Shown here: positions 9,201-14,415 of the stretch, one piece after another
How positions within the stretch are numbered: position 1 is the first letter of the stretch
Layout of the letters: each line of letters starts with the position of its first letter
DNA from: Thermoplasmata archaeon
GTDB lineage: Archaea; Thermoplasmatota; Thermoplasmata; Lutacidiplasmatales; UBA184
Assembly: GCA_030039825.1 (NCBI GenBank)
Contig: JASHUV010000063.1
Location: forward strand, 1 to 21,534
DNA length: 21,534 bases
Reading direction: 5' to 3'
Notes under the pieces: model-generated
Told to the model about the DNA's origin: nothing
Seen by the model: only the letters and a program-made list of their open reading frames with translations
Database searches by the model: none
Program-made: the position numbers and the translations under genes

Positions 9201-10496
9201 GGCCAAGCCGTCACGTTCTCCGCGGCCGCCGACTACGGGTCGGGCGGCTACGTCTACCGGTGGACCGGTCTCCCCACCGGCTGCAGCGGGAGCGCCTCGT
9301 CGGTCTCCTGCAAACCCACCGCGGCGTCCACCTTCGTCATCGCCGTGTCGGTGAGCGACACGAACGGGCTCACGGCGACGAACGGCACCCTCGGCTTCAC
9401 GGTCTACCCCGACCCCGCCGCCGCCGCGCCCCTTTCGAACCGCTCGAGCTTCGACGCCGGCCAGTCCGTCGAGTTCTCCCCGAACGTGACGGAGGCCGGG
9501 GCCGGGGGGGACGTCCTCAACTGGACCGCCTCGTCCACCAAGGTCGCGTGCTCGATCGCGCCGGCCACCTCCGACCTCGTGTGCACATCGGGCACGCCGG
9601 GCACGTTCACCGTCCGACTCACCGTCACCGACCGGAACGGCGTGAGCGTCAGCGCCACCTCGGCGATCGTGACGGTCTTCGCCGACCCGACCGTCGCCGC
9701 ACCCCAGCTCTCCCGTTCGACCACCGACGTTGGGGTGAGCGTGACCGTCTCGGCGTCGCCGAGCGGCGGGTCGGGGAACTACTCCTACGCCTGGGTCGAC
9801 CTGCCCGAGGGCTGCGCGGGGACGGGCGCCCAGCTCACCTGCACCCCGACCGCCGGCGGAACGTTCGAGGTCGAGGTCGTGGTGACCGACACGGACGGGT
9901 ACCGCGTCGAGTCGGGCGAGGCCTTGCTCCTCGTGAACGCGGCGCCGACCGCCTCGGTCTCGGGACCGGGCGGCGGGGCCGGGACCGCGGGGGCGAGCGT
10001 CTCCTTCGCGGTCAACGTCTCCGGCGGGACCGGCTCGATCACGGTCGTCTGGCTCTTCGGCGACGGGGATCGCGGGTCCGGAACGACCGTCTCGCACACC
10101 TACGCGGCCGCCGGCACCTACACCGTCTGGGTCTGGGCCAACGACTCGATCGGGGGCTCGTACTCAACGAGCCTCGTCGTCACGGTACGGGCGGCGCCCG
10201 TGGCGGGGACGGGGCCCCTCGGGACCTCGCCGGTGGAAGAGTACGCCTTGATCGGAGGTATCGGTGCGGCCGTCGTGCTGGTCGCCCTGCTCCTCCTGAG
10301 GTCGCGCCGACGGCGGGAGGAGCCCGGTGAGGCCGAGCCCACGGCTCCCCCGGAGGAGCTCCCGGTCGCCGAGGAGAACTCCGGTTACGGAGACCTGACG
10401 GACCCGATCAGCGGGGAGGTTCCGTTCGACGGGCCGGCACCGAGCGCGCCGCCGCCCGGCGACGACCTGGCGAACGGGCCTGATCCCCCGTTCTAG
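6276..10496 (+). CDS. Giant secreted Kelch-propeller protein with nine Cys-pair Ig-like repeats, one PKD domain and a TM anchor
   Basis: The protein is 1406 aa from the ATG at 6276 (1415 from the ATG at 6249, which lies in the TATA-like box). A signal segment (about 22-38, VAFSVVILLLPGAL) leads to a Kelch beta-propeller (about 120-430) with recurring 'MAYDpsdqevVmFGG...DTWtf...W' blades. Nine tandem domains of about 85-90 aa follow (about 445-1224). Each begins with a 'R(S/T)..DVGq.VtF' strand, most have a central GLPxGC, and each has a second Cys 11-15 residues later (C.PT), ending in 'vTDsnG'. A canonical PKD domain (about 1225-1308, WLFGDGD) precedes a TM helix (about 1322-1343), a basic stop and an acidic/Pro-rich cytoplasmic tail. 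The Cys pairs may form disulfides outside the cell. The role is probably surface adhesion or scaffold; no enzyme motif was seen. It is related in design to its upstream neighbour. Confidence 0.9.
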   Translation: MPRCGIPAGRGGGRRPSARAASVAFSVVILLLPGALDIGGVGLAAAPRAAAPPTDGVASAVSLAEFGEAQLAAAASSLNAGDGPGRLAAFSCPAVEGPTVSCDAPTSLGPSSPTLTRWTNVTGVVSGAPSIRGYGTMTYDALDNVVLLFGGMYGSASSLANLGGGTSLNDTWVYQDGVWTKLTTNATPGPRELPQMAYDPADKEVVMFGGEFSSGTGTYWGYDDTWTFAHMQWTNITSSLSSAPPGRFRGGMAYDYYDGYVLLFGGTSGSTSTLYYSDTWEFLHNTWSQLTVSGSPPGRSRFVMAYDPSDQEMVVYGGTTASASPASDTWVYQNLVWTQVVTTTFPPARLYYMAATDWALGGVLLYGGSTASGSGTAYNDTWLFENGGWTQLTLQVNGSAGPLGYGFMTFDPDGGYVLLFGGFTNVYVVNATYTFGVNLTVFAVASPPSTDLGGSMKLGTASAPFTSGLTYTYSGVPKGCTASSSASFTCSPSTAGTYNFSASAKDLAGDTGSSYLDLGIFADPSITFPVASPASGHEDVGEAATFSATATRGSGGYVFTWTGLPTGCRGSTNGTLTCSPNATGTFNITVSAKDSNGFSTGTNGTLTYVVDARPTLLTPTANRTSIDVGQSVTFTTKASSGSGGYKYAWSNLPPGCSGTAASVNCTPTGAKSVSIFATVTDSNGGTATSSPLNYTVDADPYGVAITTPNASADVGQSVTFAASFSGGSGNPSYTWSGLPSGCTPADSDAISCTVSTAQNASISVEVTDSNGISATSPTFNFTIHPDPTVSTPTANRSSADLGETIRFSANASEGTGVYAYLWLGLPTGCSSSNASSIVCAPTGTGRFDVSINITDSSGASALSAASVEVTVLDDPIVTTPVANRSSADVGQDVALTTSASSGSGSYAYVWSGLMPGCVASAARVLCVLTTAGAFSVSVTVTDSNGGSNVSAALGFSVDPALTITAVSSSRSNVDVGQAVTFSAAADYGSGGYVYRWTGLPTGCSGSASSVSCKPTAASTFVIAVSVSDTNGLTATNGTLGFTVYPDPAAAAPLSNRSSFDAGQSVEFSPNVTEAGAGGDVLNWTASSTKVACSIAPATSDLVCTSGTPGTFTVRLTVTDRNGVSVSATSAIVTVFADPTVAAPQLSRSTTDVGVSVTVSASPSGGSGNYSYAWVDLPEGCAGTGAQLTCTPTAGGTFEVEVVVTDTDGYRVESGEALLLVNAAPTASVSGPGGGAGTAGASVSFAVNVSGGTGSITVVWLFGDGDRGSGTTVSHTYAAAGTYTVWVWANDSIGGSYSTSLVVTVRAAPVAGTGPLGTSPVEEYALIGGIGAAVVLVALLLLRSRRRREEPGEAEPTAPPEELPVAEENSGYGDLTDPISGEVPFDGPAPSAPPPGDDLANGPDPPF
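7610..9948 (+). repeat. Nine tandem Ig/PKD-like protein repeats (intragenic)
   Basis: This stretch codes for nine consecutive domains of about 85-90 residues within the surface protein. Boundaries are marked by recurring 'DP' or 'AP' at domain ends followed by a new 'tp.aNRSs.DVGQ' strand. Copies are diverged at the protein level, so this is an old domain expansion and not a recent DNA duplication. Copy 8 departs from the GLPxGC form but still has two Cys. Confidence 0.8.
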
Positions 10497-10501
10497 CTCG
10501 A

Positions 10502-10554
10502 CCCGCCGGGAGGCGGGCTCGCGGGGCGAGACCGGCCGGCCCGCTCCGGCCGGT
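10502..10554. terminator. Two consecutive GC-rich hairpins after the second Kelch gene
   Basis: CCCGCC (10502-10507) pairs with GGCGGG (10512-10517) around a GGGA loop. ACCGGCCGG (10531-10539) pairs perfectly with CCGGCCGGT (10546-10554) around a 6-nt loop. They sit 5 and 34 nt after the stop codon. A function as mRNA 3' end or terminator is inferred. Confidence 0.45.
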
Positions 10555-10557
10555 GGT

Positions 10558-10566
10558 CCTTATACC
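10558..10566 (+). promoter_or_regulatory. TATA-like box possibly serving the tRNA
   Basis: CCTTATACC is the only AT-rich element between the Kelch gene and the tRNA. It lies about 110 nt before the mature tRNA 5' end, so a precursor with a leader of roughly 80-90 nt would be needed. No TATA is seen at the usual distance just before the tRNA. It could instead belong to an unrecognised short transcript. Confidence 0.3.
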
Positions 10567-10672
10567 ACGACCGATTTTCGCGGTGCGGGCGGAGGACCCG
10601 GGAGTGGACCGGTCGGACCGAAGGACGGGAGTCCGCGGCCGTCCGACGCCGGACCGGGCGAGCCGTTCGATC

Positions 10673-10750
10673 GGGCCCATAGCTTAGGCTGGCTGGAGCA
10701 CCCGGCTGATAACCGGGAGGTCGTCGGTTCAAATCCGACTGGGCCCACCA
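10673..10750 (+). tRNA. tRNA-Ile (anticodon GAU), CCA encoded
   Basis: The 7-bp acceptor stem GGGCCCA (10673-10679) pairs with TGGGCCC (10740-10746). The D-arm is GCTT/GAGC. The anticodon stem CCCGG/CCGGG encloses the loop CTGATAA, with GAT at 10708-10710. The T-arm is GTCGG/CCGAC with a TTCAAAT loop. The discriminator is A (10747), followed by an encoded CCA (10748-10750). No intron is present. It decodes AUU/AUC isoleucine codons. Confidence 0.97.
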
Positions 10751-10790
10751 TCGAACGCTGGCTCCGGTTGAGCAGTTCACCGGTGCCGCG

Positions 10791-10799
10791 CCTTTAGAG
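10791..10799 (+). promoter_or_regulatory. TATA-like box of the small two-TM protein gene
   Basis: CCTTTAGAG is centred about 26 nt before the ATG at 10821. This supports that start over an out-of-frame ATG at 10810 and implies a leaderless mRNA. Confidence 0.45.
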
Positions 10800-10820
10800 G
10801 GCGCCCGCCATGGTGAGCCA

Positions 10821-11183
10821 ATGGCTTCGCGACCGGATCGGGCGGCTTCGCGCGACGGTGTCCTACAACGACCGTCTCGCGCCCAGACCCGCCGCGTTCC
10901 TGGCCGCGCAATTTTGCAGGTCGGCCTCGCGCTGCCCGGGCTGGCGGCGACCGCCTTCGGGCTCGCGGTGGCCTCGGTTCTCGACTGGTCCCCGTGCCAG
11001 GGCGGTACGGGTGGCGGCGGGATCTTTCCAGGCGCGTCCGGCGGCTCCTGCCCACTTCCTGACCTCCTCGGCCTGGCGGCCGGCGTGGTCCTCGCGGGTG
11101 CGGGTCTCTCGCTTGCGGTCTTCGGGAATTGGAGGGCGGCCGACGACGACCTTACCGAGGCCGTTGCACGGGCTCACAGATGA
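10821..11183 (+). CDS. Small two-TM membrane protein with a Cys-containing loop
   Basis: I do not recognise a family for this 120-aa protein. It has a basic N-terminus of about 29 residues, a hydrophobic helix at about 30-54, a Gly-rich loop with two Cys (C59 and C77), and a second helix at about 82-102. A short acidic/charged end follows. With both ends inside by the positive-inside rule, the loop and its Cys pair would face outside, where a disulfide could form. The layout is the same as the minus-strand protein at 21123-21389. It lies between tRNA-Ile and a toxin-antitoxin pair, in the same direction as both. The start fits a TATA-like box 26 nt upstream. The reading frame is supported by the clean pair of hydrophobic segments. 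Confidence 0.7.
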   Translation: MASRPDRAASRDGVLQRPSRAQTRRVPGRAILQVGLALPGLAATAFGLAVASVLDWSPCQGGTGGGGIFPGASGGSCPLPDLLGLAAGVVLAGAGLSLAVFGNWRAADDDLTEAVARAHR

Positions 11184-11322
11184 GGCCTCGACCCGCCGGC
11201 CACGATCGAAGGATTCGTCGGAGCCGTTGTCCAGTTCCTATTTCAACCGGTTCTCGACAGCGGCCGGCTCGAGTGCCTGCTCTTTCAAGATGACGACGGC
11301 GCTTGGACCGAGAATTCACCGA

Positions 11323-11330
11323 CCTTATCT
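11323..11330 (+). promoter_or_regulatory. TATA-like box of the toxin-antitoxin operon
   Basis: CCTTATCT is centred about 27 nt before the antitoxin ATG at 11354. It supports that start over the open frame extending to 11303 and implies a leaderless two-gene transcript. Confidence 0.5.
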
Positions 11331-11353
11331 TCTATGGCGACTATGGAAGGGCG

Positions 11354-11587
11354 ATGACTGCAACGGACACCCTCACCTCGATCCAGGTTCACGAATCGAC
11401 GAGACGCGTTCTCGAGCTATACAAGAAACCGGGTCAGACGTACGAAGATGTCATCGAGGACTTTGTTGAACAGTTTCCCCCGGAGGCCTTCTTGGTCGAG
11501 ATGCAACGTCGGTTGCGCGAATCCCCTCCGCTCGAGTTGGTCGAAGTTCGCCGCCGCTTGGCGGCCCGTCGTAGAACGACCCGATGA
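11354..11587 (+). CDS. Antitoxin, short RHH/DUF7557-like protein
   Basis: This 77-aa protein is the predicted DNA-binding antitoxin that neutralises the downstream RelE-type toxin. The N-terminal part 'TSIQVHESTRRVLELYKK' followed by 'GQTYEDVIEDFVEQF' (about 7-43) is the pattern of archaeal VapB/RelB-like antitoxins: a short strand, then 'eTr..L..l....TYddVI' helices. The C-terminal part is helical and basic and probably wraps the toxin. Its last codons overlap the toxin start by ATGA (11584-11587), typical of TA operons. Such antitoxins usually repress their own promoter, which here would be the TATA region at about 11323-11330. Family naming rests on motif memory, not a search. Confidence 0.8.
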   Translation: MTATDTLTSIQVHESTRRVLELYKKPGQTYEDVIEDFVEQFPPEAFLVEMQRRLRESPPLELVEVRRRLAARRRTTR

Positions 11588-11853
11588 GGGTCGTCGTCCG
11601 GATGGCAGGGCAGCAGGAACTCGAACGCCTCCCGCCCGCGATCCAAGCCTCGTTCGAGGTCGCCCTAGAGAAGCTCGAATCTTCTCCGGTTCTTCCGGTA
11701 CCGGGACTCGATATCATTCCCATACGAGGCTCACGAGCATTGAGCCGCCTTGCAATTGGAGGTTATCGGGCCGTCTTTCGGTTCGATGGAAAAGATCTCT
11801 GCGAGTTCTTGAGGTTCGGTCCACGTCCAGGCCTTTACGTACGGTTCAGCTAG
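11584..11853 (+). CDS. RelE/ParE-superfamily toxin
   Basis: The 89-aa length is typical for this toxin superfamily. It opens with 'elerLPpaiqasfevALekLes' (about 12-33, the two-helix hairpin). It then has the hallmark 'RLAIGGYRAVFRF' (R55-F67) and the final strand 'FGPRPGLYVRF' (about 78-88), where RelE/ParE toxins place catalytic or structural basic and aromatic residues. RelE-like members cleave ribosome-bound mRNA and ParE-like ones poison gyrase; sequence alone does not separate them here. It overlaps the antitoxin by 4 nt. No frameshift was seen. Base composition is less GC-rich than the flanking housekeeping genes, consistent with horizontal gain. Confidence 0.85.
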   Translation: MRVVVRMAGQQELERLPPAIQASFEVALEKLESSPVLPVPGLDIIPIRGSRALSRLAIGGYRAVFRFDGKDLCEFLRFGPRPGLYVRFS

Positions 11854-12126
11854 GTTCAATCTCATCTCGGTCCGGCGCCCACGGCGAGTGGGCTTGGATG
11901 ACCATTCTGAATCTCAACCTACGCTCGAACGCCTGAGAGGGATGGGGTGGTCGGAACTTGCGAAGCGGAGGTTTCTGCCAGTGCTCAGTCGGCTTGACGA
12001 TACCGCGGGTCGCCGCGACCATCTCGGCGCACCTTCAGGAACGTCGCTCTCGACCTTTCGCGATGAGATATTCGTTGGCCCTGGGGCTCCTCATCGCATT
12101 CGCGCTTCGCGATCCATGTCGCGAGG

Positions 12127-12252
12127 TCAAAGGGTGGGGGAGTGTGTTACCACGAAGGCCCGGACGACATCGTCGTACGACTCACGCTCGGCCTCGAGGA
12201 GGTCTAGCGGACGACGGGTTTTCCGACGAATCGTCATACTACCCTCAGCCAT
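12127..12252 (-). CDS. Very short antitoxin-like ORF, possibly a remnant
   Basis: This 41-aa ORF is easily missed because of its length. Its core 'MTIRRKTRRPLDLLEAERE' followed by 'SYDDVVRAF' follows the same pattern as VapB/DUF7557-type antitoxins: 'TIrv..eTr..L..L...reSYddVvr'. A TATA-like TGATATCA box lies about 34 nt upstream (12281-12290 on the plus strand). No toxin gene is recognisable behind it on the minus strand, and the C-terminal toxin-wrapping part is short. It is therefore either an orphan or the stump of a decayed VapBC/RelBE pair. A second ATG at 12237 would start right at the conserved part. This is the least certain coding call in the list. Confidence 0.4.
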   Translation of the reverse strand: MAEGSMTIRRKTRRPLDLLEAERESYDDVVRAFVVTHSPTL

Positions 12253-12280
12253 CCCCAGGTGGAGGTTAACGATGGTCTTG

Positions 12281-12290
12281 CCTGATATCA
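12281..12290 (-). promoter_or_regulatory. TATA-like box of the short antitoxin-like ORF
   Basis: TGATATCAGG (minus-strand reading) is centred about 34 nt before the ATG at 12252. It contains a TGATATCA palindrome that could also serve as an operator half-site. Confidence 0.3.
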
Positions 12291-12335
12291 ACTCGGGTCG
12301 CTCGACCGACCGTGCGACCGGAGCCCGGGAGAATG

Positions 12336-12367
12336 TGGGGTCTCCATCTCGTACGTGGCAGACCCCA
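12336..12367 (-). terminator. Inverted repeat downstream of the DyP gene
   Basis: TGGGGTCT (12336-12343) is perfectly complementary to AGACCCCA (12360-12367), with a 16-nt loop. It lies about 50 nt after the DyP stop codon. A terminator or mRNA 3'-end role is inferred only from position. Confidence 0.3.
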
Positions 12368-12417
12368 AGGAGCGCGCTTAGCCCGGCATCTCCAAGGACC
12401 GAGCCGGCGCAAGAGGT

Positions 12418-13413
12418 CTATCGGCGTTCACCTTCGTTCGCCGGTCCGAGCGATCGCAGCGCGTCCAACGAGGGGACGAAGTAATAGGCCCCTGTCAACG
12501 GACGAGTGTAACGCATCAGCGCATCCGGTGGGCCGCCGTCGCCCCCCACCATGCTCTCCAGCATCCGTTGAAACGGCCGCTGGGACGAGCAGAACCCGAC
12601 GAATATCGTGCCATGGTCCGTCACCGTCCCATAGGGTACGTTTCGGCGGAAGATCTTGCCGAACTTATCCTGGTCGGTCCGGGCGACGTGAGAATCCACC
12701 GGCTGAGGAGCGAGCTCCACGCTGTCCGGTTTGGTCCGTCCGATGACCCGTTCCTGAGAGGAAGAGGGAAGAGCTTCCCACCGCGCGGCGAAGTGGCGCC
12801 ACTTCTGAAGCAAGAGGATGCTGCCACCGGCCCCCGCTCGGGGGGTGGGAACGAGCGCCACTCCGGGCGCCTCGATCAACGTAGGATTCTCGGAGCCGTC
12901 CTCGAATCCCGTCAGATCGCGATTCCGTCGGTACGGCCAACCGACGGTCTCCTCGGCGACGATCGCCACCGATCGGAGCGCCCGCAACGCCGCGCGGGCC
13001 TCATCGAAGACGACCTCCAGGGACGCGCCCGAGATCCACACGACGGCATCGTGCTGCGTGGCGGGCATGACGAAGTGGTCCGTTCCGGGAAGATCCTGAT
13101 TGAACCCGACCACTTCCCGGGGAATTCCTCCCGGGAGGAGACGCCGCCACAGTTCGGGCCGGAACCCGGCGACCGTGTTCACTCCCGCCAACGTCGTGCG
13201 AGGCTCCTGGAGCTGGGCGACGGACCGTGCCAGGGCTCGTCCTCCCACCCCCCGGGCGCGATCGAGCTCGAGGTAGATGTCGGCGCTCGTTCCGACCGCA
13301 AAGATTCCGGCCTGGGGAGAGGGAAACCCCCTCCCCGGTTCGGTCCGAACTCGCCGTTCTCCTCGCCGGGATAGCGCGCGTCTCCCGGAGGGCCACGCCG
13401 TCCTCCCGGTCAT
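12418..13413 (-). CDS. DyP-type heme peroxidase
   Basis: This 331-aa dye-decolorizing peroxidase oxidises diverse substrates with H2O2 using heme b. The signature GFEDGSENP is present (169-177; catalytic Asp D172), as are the heme proximal histidine in DSHVART (H242) and the distal arginine region FRRNVPYG (R257). The C-terminal 'GTIFVGFCSSQRPFQRML' strand-helix is typical. Length is normal for the bacterial-type A/B classes. I chose the ATG at 13413 because it overlaps the pirin-like gene's stop by ATGA (13410-13413). The longer open frame to 13647 only reads through that gene. No Tat signal is obvious, and no encapsulin gene is nearby. Together with the pirin-like protein it suggests an oxidative-stress or aromatic-oxidation unit. 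Confidence 0.95.
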   Translation of the reverse strand: MTGRTAWPSGRRALSRRGERRVRTEPGRGFPSPQAGIFAVGTSADIYLELDRARGVGGRALARSVAQLQEPRTTLAGVNTVAGFRPELWRRLLPGGIPREVVGFNQDLPGTDHFVMPATQHDAVVWISGASLEVVFDEARAALRALRSVAIVAEETVGWPYRRNRDLTGFEDGSENPTLIEAPGVALVPTPRAGAGGSILLLQKWRHFAARWEALPSSSQERVIGRTKPDSVELAPQPVDSHVARTDQDKFGKIFRRNVPYGTVTDHGTIFVGFCSSQRPFQRMLESMVGGDGGPPDALMRYTRPLTGAYYFVPSLDALRSLGPANEGERR

Positions 13414-14135
13414 TTCGTGGCCGACGGCGGTTGGGAGTCCTTGGGTGCCGCCGCGAAGATGGCCCGGAATCCGCCCCCGCCGCGGATCCCTACCCCGGGG
13501 GTCCCGTCGACGAGCGCCGTCTGACCGGACGTGATGGCGAGTTCGTTGACCCAACCTTGGCCGGCCCAGGCGTAGAGGAGGGCCCGCCGGTCGCGGCCCA
13601 CCTTCCGGAACGTCGTCGAGTCCTTTGGGAAGGCCATGGCCTCGCACTCGAGCGACGAGGCGGGCATCATGGGGCCACGCGGACCGGACAGAGGCTGGAC
13701 CTCCACCTCATCGACCCACCGGGTCGCCGCCGCCCCGTCCACTGCCTGCAGTCGCGCGGAGCGGTCGGAAGCGTCCGGCAGGGCGAGGACGATGTTGAAC
13801 CAACGGATGGAGGCGCCGTCCCGAGGGCCCACCCGGTGGACCGCTCGCGCCGGCGCCGTGAGCAGGCGGGCCGAGCCCGGCGGCAGCAGCTCCGCGGTCC
13901 GGCCCTCGAGCTCGTACGCGGCGACGCCCTCGAGCACGTAGGTCAGGACCTCCTCATGGTCGTGAACGTGCGCCGGTAGCTGCCGTTTTTGGCTGGCGAG
14001 GCTCTCCGAGACACGAGAGAACGGCGGCCACTCGGTCCGGCCGGACGAGGGGATGGCGAGGCGCGTGGTGACGGCGCCGGACTTTATCTCGCCGGAAATG
14101 ACGCGGACGTCCTCAGGGTCTCGGCCGGATGCCAC
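13410..14135 (-). CDS. Pirin-like cupin protein
   Basis: The 241-aa protein resembles bacterial pirins (YhhW-like), some of which oxidise quercetin and others of which modulate metabolic enzymes. The N-terminal cupin carries 'HVHDHEEVLTYVLEG' (H56, H58, H60) and 'TAPARAVHRV' (H100). This matches three of the four pirin metal ligands. The usual fourth ligand, Glu two residues after the last His, is Val (V102). It is therefore unclear whether it binds iron in the standard way; E61 or H60 might substitute. A C-terminal second cupin-like half is present ('GWVNELAITSGQTALVDGTPGVGI'-type strands). The start is a GTG at 14135; no better in-frame start was found. A CTTAAC element lies about 27 nt before it, but it falls inside the 5S-like sequence. 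The gene is coupled to DyP by an ATGA overlap. Confidence 0.8.
   Translation of the reverse strand: MASGRDPEDVRVISGEIKSGAVTTRLAIPSSGRTEWPPFSRVSESLASQKRQLPAHVHDHEEVLTYVLEGVAAYELEGRTAELLPPGSARLLTAPARAVHRVGPRDGASIRWFNIVLALPDASDRSARLQAVDGAAATRWVDEVEVQPLSGPRGPMMPASSLECEAMAFPKDSTTFRKVGRDRRALLYAWAGQGWVNELAITSGQTALVDGTPGVGIRGGGGFRAIFAAAPKDSQPPSATK
14081..14090 (+). promoter_or_regulatory. TATA-like box before the 5S-like RNA
   Basis: ACTTTATCTC lies inside the pirin-like gene but points toward the 5S-like element. A transcript would start near 14110-14112, a few nt before the predicted helix I (14118). Confidence 0.4.
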
Positions 14136-14225
14136 ACCGGGCCGAGTCGTACCCGGGAGTTAAGCCCCCGGTCCTCGAGCCCGGCGTGACTCCCAGAGGA
14201 GGACGCCCGTCGCGGTCGAGGCGGA
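14110..14225 (+). rRNA. 5S rRNA-like element (divergent or degenerate)
   Basis: The segment 14131-14169 matches archaeal 5S rRNA around helix III and loop C. It has GCCACACC, then a variable loop, then CCCGGGAGTTAAGCCCCC; in typical archaeal 5S the corresponding end is CCCGGAAGTTAAGCC. A three-way-junction fold can be drawn. Helix I is 14118-14126 with 14214-14222 (9 bp, including G-U pairs). Helix II/III is the arm around loop C. The IV/V arm is GGCGT (14183-14187) with ACGCC (14203-14207), capped by CTCC-CAGA-GGAG. The span of about 105 nt is shorter than the usual 117-125, and a standard loop E is not visible. It could be the lineage's real but divergent 5S gene or a decayed copy. The ends are approximate. 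Confidence 0.5.
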
Positions 14226-14323
14226 CCGGTGGCCGCCCGCGGAGACCACGGGGGCCCGCTCGCTCGAGCCGGGATGGCCCCCAGCGGCGTCCGCTCGGAG
14301 GCACCTCGGATACGGTGTTCGAC

Positions 14324-14356
14324 CCCCCGTTCGGCTTATGACGCCACGAACGGGGG
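14324..14356. repeat. Perfect 10-bp inverted repeat upstream of the third surface-protein gene
   Basis: CCCCCGTTCG (14324-14333) is perfectly complementary to CGAACGGGGG (14347-14356) with a 13-nt loop. It lies about 100 nt after the 5S-like element and about 28 nt before the next gene's TATA-like box. It could be a terminator for the RNA gene or an operator for the surface-protein gene. Confidence 0.5.
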
Positions 14357-14383
14357 CTCGGACCGGTCCGCCCGCCAGCCCTA

Positions 14384-14394
14384 AATCTTGTATG
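14384..14394 (+). promoter_or_regulatory. TATA-like box of the third surface-protein gene
   Basis: AATCTTGTATG places TATG 25 nt before the ATG at 14416. It resembles the AATCTTAGATATG sequence before the Kelch gene at 4187, which has TATG 26 nt before its ATG. An in-frame ATG at 14392 falls inside the box and is therefore an unlikely start. Confidence 0.5.
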
Positions 14395-14415
14395 AGATGC
14401 ACTGGCCGACCGACC

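Larger units (their letters stand above)
11854..12417. other. Gene-poor, less GC-rich patch between the TA operon and DyP
   Basis: No well-supported gene fills this stretch. Plus-strand open frames here (for example 11888-12484) have no recognisable domain and odd composition. The patch holds a short antitoxin-like ORF on the minus strand (12127-12252) with its own TATA-like box, and a perfect 8-bp inverted repeat (TGGGGTCT 12336-12343 with 12360-12367) about 50 nt downstream of the DyP stop, a possible terminator. The rest may be decayed accessory genes. Confidence 0.5.

Noticed and set aside
7600..9950. Possible CRISPR or DNA-level tandem repeat
   Set aside because: The periodicity is at the protein-domain level; nucleotide copies are diverged and there are no short identical repeats with spacers.
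10560..10751. Minus-strand ORF with the peptide GFEPTTSRLSAGCS
   Set aside because: This is the well-known spurious translation of the reverse complement of a tRNA gene; the tRNA-Ile explains it.
10810..11469. 219-codon plus-strand ORF starting at ATG 10810
   Set aside because: The competing frame from 10821 gives two clean TM helices and fits the TATA spacing, whereas this frame is Arg/Ser-rich and runs over the antitoxin.
11888..12484. 198-codon plus-strand ORF after the toxin gene
   Set aside because: No recognisable domain, Ser/Arg-rich low-complexity look, runs into the DyP gene on the other strand; no promoter at its start.
12568..13374. 268-codon plus-strand ORF opposite DyP
   Set aside because: Shadow of the DyP peroxidase, whose heme-binding motifs are clear.
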